Source: DASSKK01 sp035690495 | GTDB lineage: Bacteria > Actinomycetota > Actinomycetes > Propionibacteriales > Nocardioidaceae | NCBI GenBank assembly: GCA_035690495.1 | Contig: DASSKK010000061.1 | Location: 1 to 64,000 of the forward strand | Length of the DNA: 64,000 nucleotides | Direction: 5' to 3' | In this document: positions 1 through 7,842 of the stretch, one piece after another | How positions within the stretch are numbered: the stretch's first letter is position 1 | Layout: each line of letters starts with the position of its first letter | The notes under the pieces: model-generated | The model's input: only the letters and a program-made list of their open reading frames with translations | What the model was told of the DNA's origin: nothing | The model's database searches: none | Made by a program: the position numbers and the translations under genes

Positions 1-1376
1 TGGTCCGGGCCGACGTGGGCCTGGAGCACGGGGTGGCGTTGCCGGTGTTCGACGCGCTGGGGCGCGGCGAGGCCGAGGACCTGACCACGCTGGCCCAGAA
101 GGCCTCGGCCGGCTCGGTCGGCTTCCGGCTCCCCGAGGGGCGCGACGCCACCCGGGCCCGCTCCGGTGCTCGACGCGCCGTGGCGGCCGGCGTACGACGC
201 ATCGACGCCCGCCGGCGTGAGCGCGACCGCCTCGTCAGGCGACACGGCGACGCCCCGAGGCAGCCGTGGGTCTACCTGATCGTGGCGACCGGCGACATCT
301 ACGAGGACATCCCGCAGGCCCAGCAGGCCGCCCGCGAGGGCGCCGACGTGATCGCGGTGATCCGCTCCACCGGGCAGTCCCTGCTGGACTACGTGCCCGA
401 GGGCGCGACCCGGGAGGGTTTCGCCGGCACCTACGCCACCCAGGAGAACTTCCGGCTGATGCGGGCCGCGCTGGACGAGTCGAGCGCCGAGCTCGGCCGC
501 TATGTGCGGCTGACCAACTACGCCTCCGGGCTGTGCATGCCCGAGATCGCGGCGCTGGCCGGCCTCGAGCGGCTGGACATGATGCTCAACGACTCGATGT
601 ACGGCATCCTCTTCCGCGACATCAACCCGATCCGCACCTTCGTCGACCAGCGGTTCAGCCGCCAGGTGCACGCCCGCGCCGGGATCATCATCAACACCGG
701 CGAGGACAACTACCTCACCACCGCCGATGCGGTCGAGGCCGCGCACACGGTGACCGTCTCGCAGCTGCTCAACGAGTACTTCGGCAAGGAGGCAGGGCTC
801 GAGGACTGGCAGCTCGGCCTCGGGCACGCGTTCGAGATCACCCCCGAGCTGCCCGACAGCTTCCGGATGGAGCTCGCGCACGCGCTGCTCGCCCGCGACC
901 TGTTCCCGAACGCGCCGCTGAAGTGGATGCCGCCGACCCGGCACATGACCGGGGACATCTTCCGCGGCTACCTGCTCGACGGCTTCTTCAACCTCGTGGG
1001 CGCCCTCACCGGGCAGGGGATCCTGCTGGTCGGGATGATGACGGAGGCCGTGGTCACGCCGTGGCTCTCCGACCGCGACCTCGCCCTGCAGAACGTCCGC
1101 TACGTCATGAACGCCGCCGGCAACCTGCACGAGGACTTCCGGCCCGCCCCCGACGGCTTCATCGCCCAGCGCGCCCGCCAGGTGCTCGCCGAGACCATCG
1201 AGCTGCTCGAGCAGATCGAGGCCGAGCCCGGGAGGGCGCCGCTGCTCGAGGCGATCGCCGACGGCACGTTCGGGCTGATGAAGCGGCCCGCCGACGCCGG
1301 CAAGGGGCTCGACGGGGTGGCGGAGAAGGCGCCCGACTACTACAACCCCGCCACCGATCTGCTGGAGGCGAAGTGA
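1..1376 (+). CDS. kamD: Lysine 5,6-aminomutase alpha subunit (5' end outside window)
   Basis: Large subunit of the adenosylcobalamin- and PLP-dependent enzyme that moves the terminal amino group of D-lysine or beta-lysine from C6 to C5 in lysine fermentation. About 457 codons are visible; the family is usually near 515 residues, so roughly 60 N-terminal residues lie to the left, and the frame is open from base 3. The stretches NYASGLCMPEIA, MLNDSMYGILFRDIN and KWMPPTRHMTGD are typical of KamD. The stop overlaps the GTG start of kamE (GTGA), as expected for the two subunits of one complex. The true start cannot be seen. Confidence 0.93.
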   Translation, partial: VRADVGLEHGVALPVFDALGRGEAEDLTTLAQKASAGSVGFRLPEGRDATRARSGARRAVAAGVRRIDARRRERDRLVRRHGDAPRQPWVYLIVATGDIYEDIPQAQQAAREGADVIAVIRSTGQSLLDYVPEGATREGFAGTYATQENFRLMRAALDESSAELGRYVRLTNYASGLCMPEIAALAGLERLDMMLNDSMYGILFRDINPIRTFVDQRFSRQVHARAGIIINTGEDNYLTTADAVEAAHTVTVSQLLNEYFGKEAGLEDWQLGLGHAFEITPELPDSFRMELAHALLARDLFPNAPLKWMPPTRHMTGDIFRGYLLDGFFNLVGALTGQGILLVGMMTEAVVTPWLSDRDLALQNVRYVMNAAGNLHEDFRPAPDGFIAQRARQVLAETIELLEQIEAEPGRAPLLEAIADGTFGLMKRPADAGKGLDGVAEKAPDYYNPATDLLEAK

Positions 1377-2116
1377 CCATCCTGCGGCCGTACGGCGACA
1401 CCACCGGCGACGGCATGGTCCAGGTGTCGTTCACCTTGCCGATGGCCCACTCCAAGACCGCGGAAGGGGCCGCGGCCCAGCTCGCCAACAAGATGGGCAT
1501 CGACCCCGCGATGGTGGTGCACGCGAGGGCTATGGGGCCGGAGTACACGTTCTTCGTCGTCTACGGACGGGTCAGCCACCTCGTCGACACCGACAAGGTG
1601 ACCGTCGTGGAGCGGGACTACCCGCTGCTGAGCCCGAGTGAGGTCAACCTGGCCGTGCGCAAGGGGCTGCGGCGACGTCTGGTCGTCGTCGGAGGATGCA
1701 TCGGCACCGACGCGCACACCGTCGGGATCGACGCGATCTTGAACATCAAGGGCTTCGCCGGCGAGAAGGGCCTGGAGTACTACCGGGAGATCAAGGTGGT
1801 CAACCTCGGAGCGCAGGTCTCGGTCCCCGACCTGGTGGAGCGCGCCCGAGACGAGCAGGCCGATGCCGTTCTCGTCTCGCAGGTGGTCACCCAGCGCGAC
1901 GCGCATGTGCTGAACACCAAGCAGATGTCGGCTGCCTTCCGGGAGGCCTACCCTGCCGACCGCCGCCCGGTTCTGGTGGCCGGCGGACCGCGGTTCGACG
2001 AGGGCGGTGCCTCCGATCTGGGCGTGGACCGTGTGTTCGGCCGCGGCACCACGCCGGGTGAGGTGGCGTCGTACCTCGTCGATGCTGTCGTGACGTGCGG
2101 AAGGGGCACGCGATGA
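1373..2116 (+). CDS. kamE: Lysine 5,6-aminomutase beta subunit
   Basis: Small, cobalamin-binding subunit of lysine 5,6-aminomutase, 247 residues. The B12 motif GTDAHTVG (DxHxxG) puts the predicted cobalt-ligating histidine at H115. A lysine follows 11 residues later at K126; the clostridial enzyme uses the same spacing between its cobalt-binding His133 and its PLP-binding Lys144, so both cofactors should bind here. The GTG start is chosen because it overlaps the kamD stop and the protein then begins like known KamE. An open frame runs far upstream but is only the shadow of kamD. The stop overlaps the next ATG (ATGA). Confidence 0.94.
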   Translation: MTILRPYGDTTGDGMVQVSFTLPMAHSKTAEGAAAQLANKMGIDPAMVVHARAMGPEYTFFVVYGRVSHLVDTDKVTVVERDYPLLSPSEVNLAVRKGLRRRLVVVGGCIGTDAHTVGIDAILNIKGFAGEKGLEYYREIKVVNLGAQVSVPDLVERARDEQADAVLVSQVVTQRDAHVLNTKQMSAAFREAYPADRRPVLVAGGPRFDEGGASDLGVDRVFGRGTTPGEVASYLVDAVVTCGRGTR

Positions 2117-2514
2117 GGACGCCGGCAGAGGTGGGTCTGCGGGTGGTGCACCGTCGCTACGTTCCCTACGCCGCGGCCCACTACGCCGGCAATCTCGTCG
2201 ACGGGGCCTACAGCCTCGGCCTGTTCGGCGACGTGGCCACCGAGATGTGCATGCGCACCGACGGCGACGAGGGCCTGTTCGCGTCGTACTCCGACGTCCA
2301 GTTCCTGGCACCGGTGCGGGCAGGGGACGTGCTGGAGATCACCGCCGATCTCACCCGCGTCGGCAGGCGCTCGCGGACTCTGGACTTCGCGGTGCGGGTG
2401 GTGGGGCGGGGACGGCCGGGCCCTCCCGAGTCGGCGGCGCAGATGCTCGACGAGCCGATCCTGGCCACCACGGCGACCGGTACCGTGGTGGTGCCGGCGC
2501 CGGGTCGGGAGTGA
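2113..2514 (+). CDS. kal: 3-aminobutyryl-CoA ammonia-lyase
   Basis: Hot-dog-fold enzyme of 133 residues that removes ammonia from L-3-aminobutyryl-CoA to give crotonyl-CoA, a late step of lysine fermentation. Recognised from AHYAGNLVDGAYSLGLFGDV, DEGLFASYSDVQFLAPV and the following RAGDVLEI segment, which closely resemble clostridial and fusobacterial Kal. The ATG overlaps the kamE stop, so it is preferred over a GTG six codons upstream. Last gene of the visible kam operon; an 11-bp-stem hairpin lies about 115 bases after the stop. Other pathway genes (kamA, kdd, kce) would be expected upstream of the window. Confidence 0.9.
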   Translation: MRTPAEVGLRVVHRRYVPYAAAHYAGNLVDGAYSLGLFGDVATEMCMRTDGDEGLFASYSDVQFLAPVRAGDVLEITADLTRVGRRSRTLDFAVRVVGRGRPGPPESAAQMLDEPILATTATGTVVVPAPGRE

Positions 2515-2630
2515 GCTTGCGAGCCCCCAGATGCCCGGCGCGAAGAGCGAGTCCGCGACCTCCGAGGGGTGATCGGAGTGACCCTTCCCGCGGCTCGGCC
2601 AGACCGATCGTCCCCCGCCGCCCCGCCCAT

Positions 2631-2657
2631 GCGGCGTGTCGCAAGCCGACACGCCGC
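2631..2657 (+). terminator. Hairpin after the kam operon
   Basis: Perfect inverted repeat GCGGCGTGTCG-caagc-CGACACGCCGC (11-bp arms, 5-base loop) downstream of kal. It is not followed by a T-run on the plus strand, so it may be a U-less actinobacterial terminator or an mRNA-stabilising hairpin. Confidence 0.5.
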
Positions 2658-2744
2658 GGCACGGAAAAAATGTCCAGGAATTCCCTGCAGGCTAAGGGCC
2701 CTGCTCACCTGCGCAAACACGAGAAGCCGCTGGTCACCGGCGGG

Positions 2745-2774
2745 TTGACAGACCACCGGGCCGACGGCCAATCT
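2745..2774 (+). promoter_or_regulatory. Housekeeping-type promoter before structured region
   Basis: A consensus -35 TTGACA (2745-2750), an 18-base spacer and a -10-like CAATCT (2769-2774). No convincing reading frame begins within the next 200 bases, so the transcript would be a non-coding RNA or a long leader of lnt. Confidence 0.45.
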
Positions 2775-2780
2775 TCCGGG

Positions 2781-2992
2781 GTTCCACCAAGCAGGCAGTG
2801 GCGGCGTGCTGTTGTCCAGGTGGCCGCGTGACCGGGTCGGGTACCACGAACCATGGGGCGACGCGGTTCCCGGAGGCCGGCTCCGCCGCGACGGGGTGGC
2901 GCACGAGAAGAGCCCGACGCCCAGTAGACAACGGCGGCGGCTCCCGCAGCCGGCGGGAGCGACGTCGGTCCGAAGGGTTCGGGCTCTTTTCG
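2781..2992 (+). ncRNA. Candidate structured RNA or attenuator upstream of lnt
   Basis: This is the only long gene-free stretch between kal and lnt. It has a promoter-like sequence in front and ends in a structured, T-ended segment. Bases 2908-2917 (AAGAGCCCGA) pair perfectly with 2979-2988 (TCGGGCTCTT). Inside that long-range stem sits the hairpin GCTCCCGC/GCGGGAGC (2940-2947 with 2953-2960). The right arm can instead form a local hairpin CCGAA-ggg-TTCGG (2970-2982) followed by CTCTTTT, so two structures exclude each other. I do not recognise it as RNase P, SRP, 6S or tmRNA or as a known riboswitch. The boundaries are estimates. Confidence 0.33.
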
Positions 2993-3067
2993 GTTCTGCC
3001 CTCGGGTTACGGCGGTAGGTTGGCAACGCAGATGCGAGCCACCACCAACTACCGCAGGAGGGCGCCG

Positions 3068-4573
3068 GTGAGGCTGCTCGCCAGCAGCGCCCTCGCGGTC
3101 CTGGCAGGAGTAGCCGCCGGGGTCTCGTTCGCGCCCCTGCATCTGGTGTACCTGCTTCCGTTGGCGGTGGCTGCCCTCACGTTGCTCTGCATGTCAGCGG
3201 GCGCGGGAGTGCGCCGCGGGTTCTGGCTCGGCTTCTGCTTCGGCACCGCGTTCATGCTGGTGCTGCTGCCGTGGCTGCTGGTGATCGGGTGGTACGCGTG
3301 GATCCCGCTCTCGGTGGTGGAGGGGCTGTTCTTCGGCCTCGCCGGGCTGGCGACCGCCGCCGTGCGCCGGCTGCCGTGGTGGCCTCTGTGGGCGGCCAGC
3401 TCATGGATCCTGGTCGAGGCACTACGGGACCGGTGGCCGCTCGGTGGCTTTCCCTGGGGCAGGCTCGGCTTCGCCGCTGAGGACACGCCGCTGGCGCCGC
3501 TGTTCGCCTACGTCGGACCTGCAGGCGTCGGCTTCGCGATGGCGCTGCTCGGCACCGTCCTGGCCTGGGCGCTCCTCCACGCCCGCCGCCACCCGCTGCG
3601 TGCCGTGGCTGCACTGGTGGCCGCCTGCATCGTGGCCGGCGCGGCTGCGGTGTTCCCCTGGACGCCGCCCGCACCGTCGGACCGGGTCCGGGTGGCTGCC
3701 GTCCAGGGCAACGTGCCGCGGATCGGTCTGGACGCCTTCACCCAGCGCCGGGTCGTGCTGGACAACCACGTGCAGGCCACCTTGAACCTGGCTGCCCGCA
3801 TCGACGCCGGGAAGGCGCCACGGCCGGACCTCGTGGTGTGGCCGGAGAACTCCTCCGACATCGACCCCTATACCGACCCCGTCGCACGCCAGGAGATCGT
3901 CAGGGCGGTGCGCGCCGTAGGAGTGCCATTGCTGATGGGTGCGGTGATCGGCGAGCGCGTCCACGAGCCGTGGCACAACCGGGCCATCGTGTGGTCCGCC
4001 GACGGAGTGCCGGGCGCGTACTACGACAAGATCCACCCGGTGCCCTTCGGGGAGTACGTCCCTTTCCGTTCCCTGCTCGCCTCGCGGATCCCCGCGCTGG
4101 ACCAGATCCCGACCGACATGGCGCGAGGCAAGCGCCCCGGCATCCTTCAGGTCGGTCCCGCCAAGGTCGGGGTGGTGATGTGCTTCGAGGTCGCCTACGA
4201 CGGGCTGGTGCGCGACCTGGTCACCCACGGAGCCCGGCTGATCGTCGTGCCGACCAACAACGCCACCTACACCGGGACCGGCCAGCTCGCCCAGCAGTTC
4301 GCGATGTCTCGGCTGCGGGCGGTGGAGACGGGCAGGTTCGTGGTGATCGCCTCCACCAACGGCATCTCGGGGATCATCGGTCCCACCGGCGAGGTGCTTG
4401 ACCGAGCCCCGGTGCGCACGCAGGCCGTTCTCGAGCGCAGCGTCGGCCTGTCCACCGCCCGCACGCCGGCGGTCCGCTTCGAGACCTGGGTGGAGTGGGG
4501 CCTGGTCGCGGTGGCCGGGTGCGCGGCGCTCGTCGGGCTGTTGCAGCGGGAGCGCCGGATGGGGAGGCGATGA
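3068..4573 (+). CDS. lnt: Apolipoprotein N-acyltransferase
   Basis: Membrane enzyme that adds the third acyl chain to the N-terminal cysteine of lipoproteins, 501 residues. Several hydrophobic helices fill the N-terminal 200 residues, followed by a nitrilase-like domain with the expected Glu-Lys-Cys triad: WPENSS, YYDKIHPVPFGEYVP and VVMCFEVAYD. A last membrane helix lies near the C-terminus. The GTG start is chosen because AGGAGG (3056-3061) precedes it by six bases; a TAGGTT -10 box (3016-3021) could give it its own promoter. An in-frame ATG at 3032 lacks a ribosome site. The stop overlaps the polyprenol mannosyltransferase start; in M. tuberculosis these two activities are fused in one protein (Ppm1, Rv2051c). 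Confidence 0.93.
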   Translation: MRLLASSALAVLAGVAAGVSFAPLHLVYLLPLAVAALTLLCMSAGAGVRRGFWLGFCFGTAFMLVLLPWLLVIGWYAWIPLSVVEGLFFGLAGLATAAVRRLPWWPLWAASSWILVEALRDRWPLGGFPWGRLGFAAEDTPLAPLFAYVGPAGVGFAMALLGTVLAWALLHARRHPLRAVAALVAACIVAGAAAVFPWTPPAPSDRVRVAAVQGNVPRIGLDAFTQRRVVLDNHVQATLNLAARIDAGKAPRPDLVVWPENSSDIDPYTDPVARQEIVRAVRAVGVPLLMGAVIGERVHEPWHNRAIVWSADGVPGAYYDKIHPVPFGEYVPFRSLLASRIPALDQIPTDMARGKRPGILQVGPAKVGVVMCFEVAYDGLVRDLVTHGARLIVVPTNNATYTGTGQLAQQFAMSRLRAVETGRFVVIASTNGISGIIGPTGEVLDRAPVRTQAVLERSVGLSTARTPAVRFETWVEWGLVAVAGCAALVGLLQRERRMGRR

Positions 4574-5361
4574 CGGGTCCGGACGGCAGCCGGCTCGGGC
4601 GGCTGGTGGTGGTGGTGCCGACGTACAACGAGCGCGACAACATCGAGCCCTTGCTCGCGCGGCTGCGGACCGCCGTTCCGCACGCGGACGTGCTCTTCGT
4701 CGACGACGGGTCCCCGGACGGCACCGGTGAGCTGGCCGACGAGCTGGCCGCCGGCGATCCGCATGTCGACGTGCTCCACCGGCCCGCGAAGGCCGGGCTG
4801 GGCGCGGCGTACCTGCACGGCTTCTCGCTTGCACTCGAACGCGGCTACGACGTGGTGGGTGAGATGGATGCCGATGGCTCTCACCAGCCAGAGCAGCTCC
4901 CGGCTCTGCTCGCAGCCCTGGGCGACGCCGATCTGGTGATCGGGTCGCGGTGGGTCACCGGCGGCTCGGTGGTGAACTGGCCGCTGCCGCGGCAGGCGCT
5001 CTCCGTAGGGGCCAACCTCTACGCGCGGATGCTGCTCGGCGTGCCGGTCCACGACGTCACCGCGGGCTACCGGCTGTTCCGGCGCACGACCTTGGAGCGC
5101 ATCGACCTGCGCAGCGTGGAGTCGGCCGGCTACGTCTTCCAGACCGACCTCGCCTGGCGCACCGTCCAGGCGGGACTCCGGGTCGTGGAGGTCCCGATCG
5201 AGTTCGTCGAGCGCGTGCGCGGGGAGTCGAAGATGGACCGCAAGGTGGCCACCGAGTCCCTGCGCCGGATCACCAGCTGGGGGCTCGCCGTGCGCGGACG
5301 CCAGGTCCGCGACGTACTCTGGAGGCCAGGAGACCGGGCGGACGGAGGGAGCAGCCGATGA
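4570..5361 (+). CDS. ppm1: Polyprenol monophosphomannose synthase (GT2)
   Basis: Family 2 glycosyltransferase of 263 residues that transfers mannose from GDP-mannose to polyprenyl phosphate, giving the lipid donor for lipoglycan and protein mannosylation. The start VVVVPTYNERDNIEPLLARL, the DDGSPDGTGELAD segment and the catalytic EMDADGSHQPEQ region are typical of DPM1-like enzymes. There are no C-terminal membrane helices. The ATG at 4570 overlaps the lnt stop (ATGA) and follows GGGGAGG; a longer in-frame reading from 4495 lies inside lnt and is rejected. The stop again overlaps the next start, so lnt-ppm1-fxsA form one operon. Confidence 0.93.
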   Translation: MTGPDGSRLGRLVVVVPTYNERDNIEPLLARLRTAVPHADVLFVDDGSPDGTGELADELAAGDPHVDVLHRPAKAGLGAAYLHGFSLALERGYDVVGEMDADGSHQPEQLPALLAALGDADLVIGSRWVTGGSVVNWPLPRQALSVGANLYARMLLGVPVHDVTAGYRLFRRTTLERIDLRSVESAGYVFQTDLAWRTVQAGLRVVEVPIEFVERVRGESKMDRKVATESLRRITSWGLAVRGRQVRDVLWRPGDRADGGSSR

Positions 5362-5822
5362 GGCGACGGGTGCCGTGGTGGGTGCTTGCGCTGCTGTTCG
5401 TGGTGCTCCCTGCCGTCGAGATCTACGTGCTGGTCCAGATCGGTCAGGTCATCGGGGCGCTGTGGACCGTGCTGCTCCTGCTCGCCGACGGGTTCGCCGG
5501 CAGCTACCTGATCAAGCACCAGGGCGGACGGGCCTGGCAGGCGCTGCGGGAGGCGCTCGAGCAGCACCGGATGCCGGCTCGGGAGCTCGCCGACGGGGCC
5601 TTGATCCTCATCGGGGGAACCCTGCTGGTCACCCCGGGCTTCGTGACCGACGTGTTCGGGTTCTTCTGCGTGCTGCCGTTCACCCGGCCGGCGGCACGCC
5701 GGATGCTCACCGCCTTCGTCGCTCGCCGGTTGCTCGCCTCACCCTCATCCGAGACGCATGGCGGCCGGACGCGACGACGCCCCGGACCAGACTCGGTGGT
5801 CCAGGGCGAAGTCGTCGACTGA
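5358..5822 (+). CDS. fxsA: FxsA-family membrane protein
   Basis: Small membrane protein of 154 residues. The N-terminal half has two hydrophobic segments (WWVLALLFVVLPAVEIYVLV and a second around residues 30-50), then the GGALLILPGF-like FxsA signature, here GGTLLVTPGFVTDVFG, followed by a hydrophobic stretch ending in a basic tail. E. coli FxsA affects phage F exclusion; its biochemical role is not settled. The ATG overlaps the ppm1 stop (ATGA). The tail after residue 120 is rich in Arg, Pro and Gly and probably disordered. It converges on rbpA. Confidence 0.85.
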   Translation: MRRRVPWWVLALLFVVLPAVEIYVLVQIGQVIGALWTVLLLLADGFAGSYLIKHQGGRAWQALREALEQHRMPARELADGALILIGGTLLVTPGFVTDVFGFFCVLPFTRPAARRMLTAFVARRLLASPSSETHGGRTRRRPGPDSVVQGEVVD

Positions 5823-5863
5823 CTCGACCGCGTCGTCAGCGGGCGCCCGTCAGGCGGCGCGGC

Positions 5864-6250
5864 TCAGGCCGATTTGCGGGCCTTCTTCCTCGTGGGCCGG
5901 TGCAGGTGCGCCGGACCGATCTCGCCGCCGCGCAGCAGCTCCAGCCGCTCGGTCAGGATGTCCTCGAGCTCCTTGATCGACCGGCGCTCCAGCAGCATGT
6001 CCCAGTGCGTCCGCGCGGGCTTCTCGGCCTTCTCCTCGGGAGCCTGGCCCCCCACGCTCTTGGCCTCTGCACCGCAGCGCGGGCACTCCCACACCGGAGG
6101 CACCTCGGCCTCGACCGACATCGGGATCTCGAAGCTGTGGCCATGCGGGCAGGCATACTCGACGTTCTGCCTGGCCGCGAACTCGATACCGCGCTCGTCC
6201 TCGAAGCTCTGCCCTCCGAGGCGGGCACCGCGCAATGTCCGCTCTCCCAT
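5864..6250 (-). CDS. rbpA: RNA polymerase-binding protein RbpA
   Basis: Actinobacterial transcription factor of 128 residues that binds RNA polymerase and the principal sigma factor and stabilises the open complex. It shows the N-terminal MGERTLRGARLGGQSFEDERG tail (first 20 residues), a zinc-binding core (CPHGH...CPRC, about residues 34-58) and the C-terminal sigma-interaction domain containing THWDMLLERRSIKELEDIL. The C-terminus is lysine/arginine rich. GGAGG lies seven bases before the ATG. A match to the SigR consensus lies about 95 bases upstream; in Streptomyces coelicolor rbpA belongs to the SigR disulfide-stress regulon. Confidence 0.96.
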   Translation of the reverse strand: MGERTLRGARLGGQSFEDERGIEFAARQNVEYACPHGHSFEIPMSVEAEVPPVWECPRCGAEAKSVGGQAPEEKAEKPARTHWDMLLERRSIKELEDILTERLELLRGGEIGPAHLHRPTRKKARKSA

Positions 6251-6342
6251 GAGCCACCTCCAGTTCGTGGGTTTCCCCGTGATCGTCTCCCAGACCGGAT
6301 CAGGGACGCGCTCACCACGCGTCCTGCCCGTTCAACTGGCTC

Positions 6343-6368
6343 AACGAACCAGTCCGGTCAGAGATTCC
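6343..6368 (-). promoter_or_regulatory. SigR/SigH-type promoter of rbpA
   Basis: On the minus strand GGAAT (6368-6364) is followed after exactly 18 bases by GTT (6345-6343), an exact match to the GGAAT-N18-GTT consensus of Streptomyces SigR. It points at rbpA with a leader of about 85 bases. Confidence 0.68.
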
Positions 6369-6438
6369 CGCTCGAGGAGTCCAGGACCAGTCTGGCCGAT
6401 GTGCCCGATGTCACGCATGTACCCCCGGACTCGAGGCT

Positions 6439-7842
6439 TCACACCGGCCGCTCCGCGCGATCGTTCGGAGTCTGGTTGCCTGCCTCGCGGATGCCGCGCA
6501 CGGGGTCCAGACGAAGCAGGAACACCGCCCCGATCACGAAGAACGAGATGAGTGCGATGATCGCCGGCCGGTACGACCCGGTCAGTTGGAACATCACAGC
6601 GAACAGGACGGCGCCCAGCCACGACGTACCCCGCTCGCAGGCCTGGTAGAGGGAGAAGTACTCGCCCTCGCGGCCACGCGGGATCAACAGGCTGAAGAAC
6701 GACCGCGACAGCGCCTGGGTGCCGCCCAGCACGATCGCCACACCGATGCCGAGCACCAGGAAGGGCACGACCCGGCCGACCGGCAGGAAGTAGGCAGCGA
6801 CGATCAGCAGCATCCACGCGAACGTGCCCGCCAGGATGCTCCGGTAGGCGCCGTAGGCGCCGGCCAGCCGCCCGAACAGCAGGGCGCCGCCGAATGCGAC
6901 GAACTGGATCATCAAGATGGCGGCGATCAGCACCTGCTGGGACAGCTTCAGCTGCTCGGCGCCGTAGACCGAGGCGCTGGTGATCACGGTCTGGATACCG
7001 TCGTTGTAGAACAGGTAGGCGATCAGGAACGTCAGCGTCATCGGGTAGCCGCGCAGCTCCCGCAGGGTGGTGAACAGCTGCCCGAAGCTGCGCTCGAACA
7101 GGCCGCCTTCGGTGTCCACCAGGTTCCGAGTGGGGTGGTTGCGCAGTCTCAGGAACGGGATCAGCGTGAATGCCGACCACCACGCCGCCGCGGACAGCAT
7201 CGAGACCCGGACCGCGAACCCCTCGCTGAGCCCGAGCCTCGTGTGCAGCGTGACCACGGCCAGGTTGATCGCGAGGAGCAGACCGCCGCCGAGATATCCC
7301 CACGCCCATCCTCGCGACGAGGTCCGGTCCCGCTCGTCCTCGGTGGATATGTCCACCAGGATCGCGTTGTAGGCGACCAGTGAGCAGCCGACCAGGATGT
7401 TGCTCATCACGATCGCCACCGCACCCAGCTGCCAGCGGCCGTGGTCGAGGAAGAACAGGCTGGCTGCGAACAGCGAGCCGACCCACGCGTAGGCAGCCAT
7501 GTGCCGCTTCTTGTGCGGCGAGCGGTCCACGAAGGCCCCGACGATCGGCAGCGCGAACGCCCCGATGACGGTGGCGAAGCCGGTCAGGTACCCCGGGAGG
7601 GATCCCGCGGCAAGGTGCAGGCCGAGCACGTCGACGGTCTGCACGCACCCCGGCGTGCGGCAGTCCGGGGCGGCCTGGCGGGCGACGTGGATCATCCACG
7701 GCCCGAACAGCACCGTGCCGATCGTGGTGAAGTACGCCGAGTTCGCCCAGTCGTACCAGTTCCACGCCTTCTGCTCGCGGCGGCGGGACCGCTGCTCCGG
7801 GTCGTCGGCGCGGCCGGGAACAGCCTGTTCGACGCCGGTCAA
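6439..7842 (-). CDS. MFS transporter, UMF1/Atg22-like family
   Basis: Twelve-helix major facilitator protein of about 467 residues. The opening KAWNWYDWANSAYFTTIGTV and the DRSPHKKRHM loop are characteristic of the UMF1 group, which includes yeast vacuolar amino-acid effluxer Atg22; the bacterial substrate is unknown. I prefer the TTG at 7842: GGAGG lies seven bases before it and its TTGA overlaps the stop of the upstream phosphodiesterase gene. A GTG at 7860 would add six residues but has no ribosome site. The tail after the last helix is short and polar. Likely co-transcribed with the glycerophosphodiesterase. Confidence 0.85.
   Translation of the reverse strand: MTGVEQAVPGRADDPEQRSRRREQKAWNWYDWANSAYFTTIGTVLFGPWMIHVARQAAPDCRTPGCVQTVDVLGLHLAAGSLPGYLTGFATVIGAFALPIVGAFVDRSPHKKRHMAAYAWVGSLFAASLFFLDHGRWQLGAVAIVMSNILVGCSLVAYNAILVDISTEDERDRTSSRGWAWGYLGGGLLLAINLAVVTLHTRLGLSEGFAVRVSMLSAAAWWSAFTLIPFLRLRNHPTRNLVDTEGGLFERSFGQLFTTLRELRGYPMTLTFLIAYLFYNDGIQTVITSASVYGAEQLKLSQQVLIAAILMIQFVAFGGALLFGRLAGAYGAYRSILAGTFAWMLLIVAAYFLPVGRVVPFLVLGIGVAIVLGGTQALSRSFFSLLIPRGREGEYFSLYQACERGTSWLGAVLFAVMFQLTGSYRPAIIALISFFVIGAVFLLRLDPVRGIREAGNQTPNDRAERPV

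Noticed and set aside
2805..2835. GCCACTG on the minus strand, considered as part of a cobalamin riboswitch near the B12-dependent kam operon
   Set aside because: The other conserved blocks and their order are missing, and it would lie downstream of and opposite to the kam genes.
2798..3067. N-terminal extension of Lnt from an upstream start
   Set aside because: The added residues resemble nothing, lack membrane character and overlap the structured region; a strong ribosome site points to 3068.
6332..6350. Possible degenerate copy of the TTGAGCCTGTCGAA repeat (TTGAGCCAGTTGAA on the minus strand)
   Set aside because: The bases coincide with the -10 side of a perfect SigR-type promoter of rbpA, which explains them better.
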